64,000 nt of DNA from a virus: positions 62,001-126,000 of IMG/VR virus record IMGVR_UViG_3300042473_001540. One strand, written 5' to 3'. Of the stretch, positions 1 through 11,704 are shown piece by piece (the stretch's first letter is position 1; each line of letters opens with the position of its first letter). The translations under genes and the position numbers were made by a program. The notes under the pieces are model-generated. The model did not search any database and had not been told where the DNA came from. It worked only from the letters and a program-made list of their open reading frames with translations.

Positions 1-638
<638 letters not shown>

Positions 639-639
<1 letters not shown>

Positions 640-1064
640 TGGCAGTAATCAGCAGAGTAAATCCCAATTTTCCAGTTCCTGGTATTGATCAAAGCTCAAA
701 AGGCTTTCGAGACAATTTCTCCACTATCAAAACAGAGATTGAAAATCTTCAAGGCAAAACAATCTTGATTACTGGCGATGTAGTATCTGGACCAGTGCTT
801 ATTGATTCAGGCACAAGTCCAGTAATTATCTCCACAGTGGGTTTGGTGTTTCGTCAAAGTTTTGTAGCTGCGGACTTAGTGGGAGGTGTGCTCCCAGTAG
901 CTCATAACCTGGGACAGAAAATAGTTTTGGTGCAGGTAAGCAACAATTTGAGCCAAGTAATAACACCTGATAGCATTACGCTCACAAGTACCAGCGCATG
1001 TTCAATTGATTTAACAAGTTTTCTGCCACTTGTGGGTAATTGGAACTTGATAGTGAGGGCTTAG
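639..1064 (+). CDS. Small virion/fibre-associated protein with phage adaptor peptide
   Basis: 141 residues; ATG overlaps the upstream stop by one base (TAATG). Residues ~8-37 contain N-P-N-F-P-V-P-G, then G-F-R-D-N-F and a short helix ending in NLQ. The same peptide opens the ~2500-residue fibre at 11705-19198 and is, as I recall, common at the N-terminus of cyanophage-type fibre proteins. The last ~70 residues (pattern V-x-H-x-L-x-Q, VQV, final W-x-L-I-V) match the C-terminus of the protein at 35220-35927. The protein is thus an adaptor joined to a small beta domain, probably a virion component. Exact role unknown. Confidence 0.75.
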
Positions 1065-1070
1065 CCCTCA
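1054..1070. terminator. Bidirectional hairpin between convergent genes
   Basis: TGAGGGC (1054-1060) and GCCCTCA (1064-1070) form a perfect 7-bp stem around TTA exactly where the + gene ending at 1064 and the - gene ending at 1061 meet. There is no long U tract on either side, so termination is inferred from position and stem strength. Confidence 0.5.
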
Positions 1071-2002
1071 TTTGCCACACTGCTGAGTTCAATCAAACAT
1101 GCTGAAAAATTGATCTCAGGATCAGCACACATGGCATGGTCTCTCAGCCGGTTAGCAATGATAACAATCGCTGCATTCTGTTGTTTATCACTTGGACCCC
1201 ACCAGTTGAGATTTTGATACAAAAGTCGATAAGCTTCTTCAAATTCAGCACCTTGCAGCTTGGGTGCCAACAGCTTTCTGGCTTCTTGAATCTTGCCTTC
1301 GCGGAACAGTCCAACAGCTTGCACGATGTAGTCGCTTGTGGCGCTAGCAGTGCCTTCACCTGGTCGTTGTAGTGTTTTGTTGATGCAGTTTTGTTGCAGC
1401 ATGTTGATACACTTGCGTAGATCAGGATAGCATGCTGATACGTAATCATCCAGAATCTCAAAATTATGTTCAGTGAGATCAATGCCTTCGCTCATAAGAA
1501 CTGTAGCAATGCGCTCTACAAACTGATCGCGTTCAAGGCTTTGGATTTCAAATGTTTGGCACCTGCTCTTGAGTGCTGGAATGATTTTGTGACCATAATT
1601 AGCAGTGAGAATGAAACGTGCCCCATCACTGTAGGTCTCAACCATGTTGCGCAATCCTGATTGCGCTGCGACAGTTAGACCGTCAGCTTCGTCGATAATC
1701 ACATAACGAAACTCGCCCATGGGCATAGTAGACACAAAGTTTTCAAGATCACGTACAAAGTCGATACCATTTGTTGTAGATCCATTTACAAACTTGATAT
1801 CTGAATTATCTACATCCAGCTCTCTCATCAGCATCATAGCTAGTGCAGTCTTACCAATTCCTGGATGCCCAATTAGCAATAGATTAGGCAGATGGCGCTC
1901 AGCTACCCAAGTTTCCACTTGGGCTTTCTGAGCACTGTTACTCCAAACATACTCACTAAGTTGGCTTGGTCGATATTGTTGTACCCAAAGCTTTTTGCTC
2001 AT
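1061..2002 (-). CDS. 44: Sliding-clamp loader AAA+ ATPase (T4 gp44 / RFC small subunit-like)
   Basis: 313 residues from the ATG at 2002. In T4-like phages this ATPase, with gp62, opens the gp45 clamp and loads it at primer-template junctions. Visible motifs: the N-terminal Q-Y-R-P-S signature of clamp loaders, Walker A GHPGIGKT (~45-52), Walker B IIDEAD (~102-107) and the SRC arginine-finger motif (~146-148), followed by helical lid and collar regions. Longer starts exist (GTG 2029, ATG 2023), but only the 2002 ATG has a good Shine-Dalgarno (GAGGG, 4 nt upstream). No gp62 or gp45 gene is in the window. It is followed toward the left end by a convergent virion gene. Confidence 0.93.
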   Translation of the reverse strand: MSKKLWVQQYRPSQLSEYVWSNSAQKAQVETWVAERHLPNLLLIGHPGIGKTALAMMLMRELDVDNSDIKFVNGSTTNGIDFVRDLENFVSTMPMGEFRYVIIDEADGLTVAAQSGLRNMVETYSDGARFILTANYGHKIIPALKSRCQTFEIQSLERDQFVERIATVLMSEGIDLTEHNFEILDDYVSACYPDLRKCINMLQQNCINKTLQRPGEGTASATSDYIVQAVGLFREGKIQEARKLLAPKLQGAEFEEAYRLLYQNLNWWGPSDKQQNAAIVIIANRLRDHAMCADPEINFSACLIELSSVANEG

Positions 2003-2057
2003 CTTGCCCTCATGCAATTTCATATACACATGAGTTTGTAGTGTAGAGAAAACTGTG

Positions 2058-2390
2058 TCAACAGTCCTCTACAAGGAGAATGCTTTCTGGCTCTACCATT
2101 CTCACAACTGTGATTTCGCCATCAGGAGCAGCCACAGACACTCCACGGCTCCAGCGACCGTGAGAGATCAGCACACGATCTCCCTTTTTGACATCATCTA
2201 CGTCCTTGCCTACTGAATAAACTGTAGCCCAGCGTGGACGTACGCCACGCTCTTTCCCATCGTCGTCACCAATTATGAGACCACTTTTGGTTCGACGCTC
2301 ACCATGTTCCATGTTATGCACTAGGACTCGATTAGGCAATGGGCGAATCTCACCCTCTGTGTGCCAATCAAAAGGTTCAAAATTAGTCAT
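2058..2390 (-). CDS. GroES/Cpn10-like co-chaperonin (functional analogue of T4 gp31)
   Basis: 110 residues from ATG 2390 (overlaps the upstream stop within ATGACTAA); a start at 2402 is also possible. The order of elements is that of Cpn10: R-P-L-P-N-R-V-L-V strand, charged mobile loop with T-K-S-G-L-I-I, A-T-V-Y-S-V-G, V-K-K-G-D-R-V-L-I, and C-terminal E-S-I-L-L-V. Cpn10 caps GroEL; T4 gp31 replaces host GroES so that the major capsid protein folds. The stretch after the mobile loop has an insertion (KERGVRPRW). No GroEL gene is seen here, so a host GroEL partner is inferred. Confidence 0.85.
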   Translation of the reverse strand: MTNFEPFDWHTEGEIRPLPNRVLVHNMEHGERRTKSGLIIGDDDGKERGVRPRWATVYSVGKDVDDVKKGDRVLISHGRWSRGVSVAAPDGEITVVRMVEPESILLVEDC

Positions 2391-2766
2391 CTTTTTCTGC
2401 AATTTTCCGTTTTGGTGTTGGTGTAATAACTCCAGATCCCACTAGTTCTTGAATTGTGGGAAACTCAACATCAGGCAAAGTAGCTGCTCTTGGGGTAGGC
2501 ATAGGAGGAGGTGCTGCTTGTGAGAGAGGTTGTTCGCTTTTGATATCAGCAGTAAAAGTTTGTGACATGGCTCTAGCCGCAGCCCATTCAGCTTCAACCT
2601 GTTCTTGTGTTTTCAAAATGATACCCCCCTCGCCAAGAATGTCACCCTTTGCATTCATGCGTGCATTTCCTAATGCAACTTGTTGCTGATTTTGTAAGCT
2701 CAAGGCTGAAAAATCTATAATTTCTCCCCGCATACTTCTGTGTTGACGTCTAAAATGTCCGGCCAT
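2383..2766 (-). CDS. Conserved phage protein of unknown function
   Basis: 127 residues. The basic N-terminus contains RGEIIDFSAL followed by G-N-A-R-M-N-A-K-G-D and a G-G-I-I-L-K-T turn, a pattern I associate with small conserved proteins of T4-like marine phages but cannot assign a role. The middle is Ala/Gln/Pro-rich and probably disordered; the end is charged. Translationally coupled to the GroES-like gene by overlap. A late-promoter-like sequence lies ~27 nt upstream, so it is probably expressed late. Confidence 0.65.
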   Translation of the reverse strand: MAGHFRRQHRSMRGEIIDFSALSLQNQQQVALGNARMNAKGDILGEGGIILKTQEQVEAEWAAARAMSQTFTADIKSEQPLSQAAPPPMPTPRAATLPDVEFPTIQELVGSGVITPTPKRKIAEKDD

Positions 2767-2790
2767 TATGGTTCCTTGCTCACTGTAAAA

Positions 2791-3297
2791 TTAGTATTTA
2801 ATTTTGAAAAATTCCTGGTAGTCAAGATCATAGTCTAAGGGATTGATTTTGTTAACGCCAATAAGATATAGCACAAAACAGCTTACGCTACTCCCTCTGC
2901 CTACTCCCCACACTAACCCGTGACTCCTCCAAGTATCTACAAGATAGATCAAATGATGGAAGATGGGTTCAGCATTTAGTGAAGATATGAGTCCCAGTTC
3001 CAGAAGTGCTCGTTGCGTTTGTTCTTTGTTAACACATCTTGTTAGACAATACTGTTTCAAATCAATGCATGTGTATTCCTCAGGCGTAAACCAGTCACGC
3101 TTTTTTGGATCAGATGCATGACTGGGGATAGGCCAATAATCTAGTTTTTCACATTGCTGCAAGAATGCACTTTTTGCTGGTGAATCTTGCCACTCAAAAA
3201 TATTATCCAGCTTGTTTTGATACGCCAATTCAATAATTCCTTGACCACTCACAAAAGGAGTTCCTTCATTGTCAAAAACTACAAGGTCGTTATTCAT
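2791..3297 (-). CDS. Stand-alone fragment of a C-family DNA polymerase (Pol III alpha-like), no catalytic Asp motif
   Basis: 168 residues. Residues ~129-165 (VWGVGRGSS, then hydrophobic F-V-L-Y-L-I-G-V, then I-N-P-L-D-Y-D-L and EFF) match the GxGRGS...LGIxxIDPL...FERFL block found in DnaE/PolC just before the palm PDFDxDF motif. The preceding ~100 residues (W-F-T-P-E-E-Y, L-G-L) resemble the short helical stretch before that block. The protein ends before the catalytic aspartates and has no PHP domain, so it cannot be a polymerase by itself. ATG at 3297 follows the previous stop directly. Either a reduced protein kept for another job or a remnant; absence of frame damage favours function. Confidence 0.65.
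   Translation of the reverse strand: MNNDLVVFDNEGTPFVSGQGIIELAYQNKLDNIFEWQDSPAKSAFLQQCEKLDYWPIPSHASDPKKRDWFTPEEYTCIDLKQYCLTRCVNKEQTQRALLELGLISSLNAEPIFHHLIYLVDTWRSHGLVWGVGRGSSVSCFVLYLIGVNKINPLDYDLDYQEFFKIKY
2793..2802 (-). promoter_or_regulatory. T4-type late promoter core
   Basis: ATTAAATACT on the minus strand ~27 nt before the ATG at 2766. It overlaps the last codons and stop of the upstream gene. Confidence 0.5.
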
Positions 3298-3299
3298 AA

Positions 3300-3602
3300 T
3301 TATAGTATAGTATACTGTTTTGGACCACGCTTTTGTTTGGAAAGGTCTTCTAACTCTTCTTCCAAGGGGTCAGTATTTACAATAACATTTTTGGAAGGAT
3401 TTTTTGCAGTGTCCTGAGCTGACAGTCTTTGTTCCATCTCTAAATCCAAACTGCCTAGGATACTTTGAAACTGGTCCCATATTTCACTACTGCCTTGCCC
3501 CCAGATTCTTAGCCTTTGCATCCTGCTTAAAATATCATTTTTTCTTTTTTCCAACTCTTCAAAAGAGACAGCAGTCAAATCATTTATTAGGGGGTGTGTC
3601 AT
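3300..3602 (-). CDS. Hypothetical phage protein, helical
   Basis: 100 residues, rich in Glu, Lys, Leu and Gln with predicted helices at ~12-30 and ~42-62, and a basic tail (KQKRGPKQ). Start ATG lies in a 4-nt ATGA overlap with the zinc-ribbon gene upstream, so the two are co-translated. I do not recognise a family. Confidence 0.6.
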   Translation of the reverse strand: MTHPLINDLTAVSFEELEKRKNDILSRMQRLRIWGQGSSEIWDQFQSILGSLDLEMEQRLSAQDTAKNPSKNVIVNTDPLEEELEDLSKQKRGPKQYTIL

Positions 3603-3862
3603 GGTGGTTTGTTTTCTTTTTCAATTAAACCAGCGAATAGTTTGTTTGTTACCTTCCATCCTGCACCACATTTACTGCAATAAAATTGCAGAGTACGAAA
3701 AATGATATTATTAAATGAAAAGCTTGTTTGAGTTTGGCAGGAAGGACATGTAAAGTCAATTTTTTTGACTGGTATATAGCCAGTGGGCTCAACTTGTTCC
3801 ACAGAAAAATGGTTATTGACTTTTGCAGCACGCTTATTTGGGAATGGAATAATCTCACACAT
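3599..3862 (-). CDS. Small zinc-ribbon protein
   Basis: 87 residues with two CxxC pairs, CPSC (~39-42) and CSKC (~62-65), about 20 residues apart: the layout of a single zinc ribbon (rubredoxin-like knuckles). The N-terminal ~35 residues lack any known motif. Such small ribbons often bind nucleic acid or protein partners, but nothing here identifies the target. Overlaps the next gene by ATGA. Confidence 0.6.
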   Translation of the reverse strand: MCEIIPFPNKRAAKVNNHFSVEQVEPTGYIPVKKIDFTCPSCQTQTSFSFNNIIFRTLQFYCSKCGAGWKVTNKLFAGLIEKENKPP

Positions 3863-3905
3863 TAGACAGCATCTGTAGGTTTACCAATATGTGCTGTGTT
3901 GTATT

Positions 3906-4238
3906 TTAAGGGCTAAATTCAATTCCGGTGGCAGTAAAGCTTAAGTTGCCTATTGCACTCTTGACAAATATACTATCACCTGAATCCAAACCAATGCCTG
4001 TCACAGCAAATACTCCGTTGCCTATCAAGGGTGTATCAAATGCAATATACCGGGCAGTAGTCAAGCTTTGTCCGTCTGGTACTAATGCTATTCGGAAAAA
4101 CTCGCTGGTATTTCCTTGATTTGCCACAAACAGTGTTATTTGGGCTTGTCTTTGCAAGGGCACGCTATACAACTGACTGGGAACAGCAGTATTCAAAGGG
4201 CGCAGCTGGTTAAATATTTTAGGAGTAGTGTTAGCCAT
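3906..4238 (-). CDS. Small beta-sandwich virion protein
   Basis: 110 residues, mostly beta by pattern. It has the order LYSVP - ITLFVANQGN - R-I-A-L-V-P - Y-I-A-F-D-T - G-I-x-L-x-x-G-D - S-F-T-A-T-G-I-E-F. I recall this organisation from small virion-associated proteins of marine T4-like phages, and it is related in layout to the proteins at 11289-11642 and 38313-38672. ATG at 4238 is 33 nt after a late-promoter-like sequence, consistent with a structural gene. Precise position in the virion unknown. Confidence 0.65.
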   Translation of the reverse strand: MANTTPKIFNQLRPLNTAVPSQLYSVPLQRQAQITLFVANQGNTSEFFRIALVPDGQSLTTARYIAFDTPLIGNGVFAVTGIGLDSGDSIFVKSAIGNLSFTATGIEFSP

Positions 4239-4270
4239 TGAGTGATATTCCTAGTATGAACCGTCTGCAA

Positions 4271-4278
4271 TATTTATC
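4271..4278 (-). promoter_or_regulatory. T4-type late promoter core
   Basis: GATAAATA on the minus strand, 33 nt before the ATG at 4238 of the small virion protein. Confidence 0.55.
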
Positions 4279-4741
4279 CCATGTTCTCGAAGCCACCCAT
4301 CCCTTGAGACTTTTGAACACTTTCCAATACTGTTTTTGGGTCTACCCAGCAATCATTGCGATAGGGGATCATTTCCCACATCAAAAATTGATTACTTGTT
4401 AAAAAACTACGGTTCAGGAGTAGATTCTCATTTTCGGCATGACCATAGATGTTGGGATCACTTTGTCCCCACACTACTACACCTTTTTTGCCTAAACTCC
4501 ATGCATAGTGTTGAAAAAATGTGTCCACAGAGATCCATGTATTGCATGCCAGAATCAGTTGAGCCAAATCTTTCAGATTTAAATTTTTGCGGAAATCTTC
4601 AACCAATTGAAGTTCGCCATCCACCCCCACTTGCACCACTGGTGGTGGTAATAATTTCACTAGGTCACCCCAGTAGGGATAGTTTTTGGGATTGGTTTGG
4701 CCATTACGTAATGGTTTACTCCAGGGCGCGATCAGAATCAA
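4274..4741 (-). CDS. C-terminal half of a GT9-like (heptosyltransferase-type) domain, separate ORF
   Basis: 155 residues starting at TTG 4741 inside TTGA, which holds the stop of the upstream gene. The pattern I-A-P-W-S-K, K-D-L-A-Q-L-I, C-N-T-W-I-S-V-D, H-x-A-W and W-G-Q-S-D-P resembles the second Rossmann domain of ADP-heptose-type glycosyltransferases (GT-B). The matching first half (GMGDHVVFQK...) is the last ~80 residues of the upstream gene, so one GT9-like domain is split over two reading frames. There is an in-frame TGA two codons before the TTG, so it must start near here. Could be re-initiation, or a decayed fusion gene. Confidence 0.6.
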   Translation of the reverse strand: MILIAPWSKPLRNGQTNPKNYPYWGDLVKLLPPPVVQVGVDGELQLVEDFRKNLNLKDLAQLILACNTWISVDTFFQHYAWSLGKKGVVVWGQSDPNIYGHAENENLLLNRSFLTSNQFLMWEMIPYRNDCWVDPKTVLESVQKSQGMGGFENMG

Positions 4742-5709
4742 TTGTCAACTCCATACAGTTTGCGATAGGCCTTTTCCAAGCTTTCAGTCCAATTCCACTG
4801 TTCCATTTTTTGGTATACGTTTAAGTAACTTATGTCACCAAACAAATGCACTGCCTCACCAATACTGCGTCCTGCTACGATTTCTGGATAACAGGAAAAC
4901 ACAACTGGATTTTTTAACAAAGGAAGAACTTTCTGGAACACAACATGATCACCCATACCGCAGTCAAGCACTACCATAGTATGGTCTCTATAATGTAAAT
5001 GATTGCGGAAAATAGCATCATCTTTGGAATACATCAATTCATCTTGTTGTCTTATTCCACCAACAGGATTTTTCAAATGCCATGTTATTACACCAGGTAC
5101 AATGAAGATATCAAAGCCCTTTTGTTTCAAACCCCATGTGAACAGGGTTTCTTCTCGGAACCCCACTGGACTTAAGCCCAAATTGTAGTCATGTATGCCT
5201 GCTCGATACACGAAACTACAATGCAAATGATCAACAGCTTTTTTCTCAGCAATGTAATCCCATTGAATGCTTTGTTCTTCAACTTTATCAATGGAACCAG
5301 TGGCGTTGGTATTTTTCAAAAATGGTGGTGTGAGTATACTACCTCCTACCGCACCAGTGTTGGCATTTAGATGACTTTTAAAGATTTTCAATGCATTGGG
5401 TTCAGCCACAGCGTCGTCATCTAGACGCCACACCCATTCAAACCCCATACGATTGGCAATCTGATGGTTATGATGCGGACCCTGTTTCCGCCCAAAAATT
5501 ACTTCCCAAGACAGTTTTTTCTCTTCCAAGATGCACAGAACATGGCGTAGAGTAGGTATCTCTCTAATATCCTCAGTAGGGTCATTGTCATCAAATATGA
5601 CCAAGTGGTCAGGTAGTTCTGTTTGAGTTGCCACACTCATGATGCTCATGGCCAGTGTGCTGTGGTATCTGCCTCGAGTAGTAATGCTGCACAAGACTCC
5701 TTTTTTCAT
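4738..5709 (-). CDS. GT2 glycosyltransferase with N-terminal half of a GT9-like domain
   Basis: 323 residues. Residues 1-~240 form a GT-A fold: N-terminal Rossmann strand, I-F-D-D-N-D (~38-43) and the metal-binding R-L-D-D-D motif (~95-99), then W-x-L-K acceptor region. From ~245 a second domain begins (V-L-D-C-G-M-G-D-H-V-V-F-Q-K) that looks like the first half of a heptosyltransferase GT-B fold; the protein stops at GVDN and the fold seems to continue in the next ORF. Coupled by ATGA to the GT2-FkbM gene upstream. Probably transfers a sugar to a phage or host glycan; substrate unknown. Confidence 0.8.
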   Translation of the reverse strand: MKKGVLCSITTRGRYHSTLAMSIMSVATQTELPDHLVIFDDNDPTEDIREIPTLRHVLCILEEKKLSWEVIFGRKQGPHHNHQIANRMGFEWVWRLDDDAVAEPNALKIFKSHLNANTGAVGGSILTPPFLKNTNATGSIDKVEEQSIQWDYIAEKKAVDHLHCSFVYRAGIHDYNLGLSPVGFREETLFTWGLKQKGFDIFIVPGVITWHLKNPVGGIRQQDELMYSKDDAIFRNHLHYRDHTMVVLDCGMGDHVVFQKVLPLLKNPVVFSCYPEIVAGRSIGEAVHLFGDISYLNVYQKMEQWNWTESLEKAYRKLYGVDN

Positions 5710-7172
5710 ATTTTCACTCTTTCGTACTTCTCATTCCATACACCAGTTTGCGTTACTGTGCCATCTATGCCAAACCACAACAAGGGTATTTCAAATGTTT
5801 TCTTGAAACCATTGTTTTCAAGATGTTCTGCAATTCTTTTGATATCCCTGAAATTGGAGTTGGGATTCATGTCATTGTGAACTTCCACAAAAATGGTTTT
5901 GAAGCGGCTCAAAACTTCAATTGGTGTATTCAGTAATACATTGAATTCATGCCCTTCAATATCCAGTTTCAAAACCAATTCAGTTCCCTCAATATTGTGT
6001 TTTTTTAACAGAGAAAGTAAGGTTATGGTTTTCACAGACAGATTTTTTGGATCATAGGGTTGGAGCTGGCTGTTGACATCATCATCTTTGATTGATACCA
6101 ATATGTCTTCTTGATCTGTAACAGCAAGATTATCTATCTGTATTTGAGGCAAAGAGCTTACTACATCTGCTAAATGTGTGGAGTAGACTTTGGGGTTAGC
6201 CTCTATAGCCAAGACTTTTGTGGCACCATGAATGAGACTGAATATGCTAAATGTGCCAATATGAGCACCAATATCTACAACAATATTGCCTTCAAACTCA
6301 TTTGGCAGAACATGATAACAATTTATTTTGAATATTTCATCAAATAACACATTATTCAACTTTTTGAGCAGGCTAATTGGTTTATGAAATTTAGGCAATG
6401 TTTCTTGAAGCAGTTGCCAAGAGAATTGGGCAGCGTTGGCTTCCACCCAAGCGGGATTATATTTTTGCGCAACCTTGATCATGTTCCCAGTGAAAATATT
6501 ATCCCAATCCGGCACAAGTGATGGATCATGAACTGTGCCTTCACCTTTGTGGTATAAAGGAAAATCACTTAACCACATTTTTAAATTATAGTCCATGGTG
6601 TTTTGCGCCACTTCAATTACTTCAAATCCTGCGTTTTCAGCCTCAATGGAAAATTCAATATCTTCTCCGCTACCAACACCATAGTCTTCATTCAACAAGC
6701 CTATTTTTTCAAAAACTTTTTTGTGAATCATCACACAAAAGAAAATAGCAAAATCACGGCCTGCATGTTCACTATACATTTTGTTTGTGCACGAAATACC
6801 GCATCGCACATTTGTTTCAAAGGGCAAGACCAGCCTAGACAACCAAGTGCCTTTTTCTTGACCCAGCAAAGTTACATCATTACTTAGTAATACAACTAGA
6901 TCACAAGAGGCTTCTCTTATGCCTACATTAGTGGCTTTGGAAAATCCCAATGGGGCGTCATTCCAAACAATTTTGAAATGATCCTCCATTCCCAGCACTT
7001 GAAATTGTTTTTGTAAGTTGGTTAGATAGGTTTTAGTATTATCAACACAGCCATTGGCTGAAATGATCAATTCTATATCTCGCATGTGCGAATATCTAAA
7101 AATTGACTCTAAACAGGGCTTGAGTAGGTCTTCACAGTGATTATAAGTGGGTATAACAATACTATATCTCAT
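5706..7172 (-). CDS. Fusion of GT2 glycosyltransferase and FkbM-type methyltransferase
   Basis: 488 residues. N-terminal GT-A domain (1-~230) opens S-I-V-I-P-T-Y-N-H, has S-A-N-G-C-V-D-N and L-L-S-N-D-V as the DxD-equivalent, and G-S-G-E-D-I-E-F at the catalytic base region. The C-terminal domain (~290-470) has the SAM-binding V-V-D-I-G-A-H-I-G motif, I-E-A-N-P and L-K-L-D-I-E-G-H-E, hallmarks of FkbM methyltransferases that O-methylate sugars. A single protein would add and methylate a sugar. A broken copy of the GT2 part lies at 41507-41902. Start ATG lies in a small palindrome (TCTCATATAATGAGA). Confidence 0.85.
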   Translation of the reverse strand: MRYSIVIPTYNHCEDLLKPCLESIFRYSHMRDIELIISANGCVDNTKTYLTNLQKQFQVLGMEDHFKIVWNDAPLGFSKATNVGIREASCDLVVLLSNDVTLLGQEKGTWLSRLVLPFETNVRCGISCTNKMYSEHAGRDFAIFFCVMIHKKVFEKIGLLNEDYGVGSGEDIEFSIEAENAGFEVIEVAQNTMDYNLKMWLSDFPLYHKGEGTVHDPSLVPDWDNIFTGNMIKVAQKYNPAWVEANAAQFSWQLLQETLPKFHKPISLLKKLNNVLFDEIFKINCYHVLPNEFEGNIVVDIGAHIGTFSIFSLIHGATKVLAIEANPKVYSTHLADVVSSLPQIQIDNLAVTDQEDILVSIKDDDVNSQLQPYDPKNLSVKTITLLSLLKKHNIEGTELVLKLDIEGHEFNVLLNTPIEVLSRFKTIFVEVHNDMNPNSNFRDIKRIAEHLENNGFKKTFEIPLLWFGIDGTVTQTGVWNEKYERVKI

Positions 7173-7209
7173 ATAATGAGATAGTTGTTTTCATTCAGAA
7201 GGTCAATAT

Positions 7210-11204
<3,995 letters not shown>

Positions 11205-11232
11205 TTATCTCTACAACCGTGCCAATAGTGGG

Positions 11233-11240
11233 ATATTTAG
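11233..11240 (-). promoter_or_regulatory. T4-type late promoter core
   Basis: CTAAATAT on the minus strand, 31 nt before the start of the collagen fibre gene. Confidence 0.55.
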
Positions 11241-11288
11241 GTGCAAGATGGTATTTTGACTTTTGGTATCTAGTCCTGGAAAAATTCA

Positions 11289-11642
11289 TTATGTGTTGGC
11301 GCTTTCCACAATACTTAGGACTACATCTAAATTATTGGCCCCAGCAGCATCTGTGAAAACTCTCACTCTGTGTCCTTCTTCAAGCACGAGGCGGCCAGTC
11401 AAAACACTCAAAGCGTCCTCAATGGGAATTTTGGCATTACGGACCAAGAAAGTAACTGTAATATCTTTCACATGAGCAAAACTTACTTTTGCAGTAACAT
11501 TACCCACATTGGAAATTTGGGCCAAAAGAACAATTGCTGTTACACCTACAGGACATGTATAGATTTCCTCAAAAGAAGCAGGACCTACGGCTGTGATTCT
11601 TCTTGTAATAGTTCTAAAAGTATTCAGCGGCAAAACAGCCAT
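11289..11642 (-). CDS. Small beta-rich virion protein
   Basis: 117 residues from ATG 11642, chosen over GTG 11654 because GGAGG lies 5 nt upstream of it. The chain is beta-rich: R-R-I-T-A-V-G-P, E-I-Y-T-C-P-V-G, A-I-V-L-L-A-Q-I-S-N-V, V-L-E-E-G-H-R-V-R-V. This is the layout (strand, CP/VP turn, long hydrophobic strand, L-x-x-G-D/H) seen in the proteins at 3906 and 38313. It sits between two huge fibre genes, so it may be a fibre accessory or connector. Perfect late promoter 34 nt upstream. Confidence 0.65.
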   Translation of the reverse strand: MAVLPLNTFRTITRRITAVGPASFEEIYTCPVGVTAIVLLAQISNVGNVTAKVSFAHVKDITVTFLVRNAKIPIEDALSVLTGRLVLEEGHRVRVFTDAAGANNLDVVLSIVESANT

Positions 11643-11676
11643 AGGAACCTCCACAAAATAACGCTATACGACTGGG

Positions 11677-11684
11677 TATTTATA
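11677..11684 (-). promoter_or_regulatory. T4-type late promoter, perfect TATAAATA
   Basis: TATAAATA on the minus strand, preceded by C and followed by CC, 34 nt before ATG 11642. Confidence 0.65.
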
Positions 11685-11704
11685 GGTATGTCAACTACCT
11701 TGTC

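Noticed and set aside
4738-4747. Programmed frameshift joining the two GT9-like halves
   Set aside because: The usable window is under 10 nt and holds no slippery heptamer; re-initiation at TTGA is simpler.
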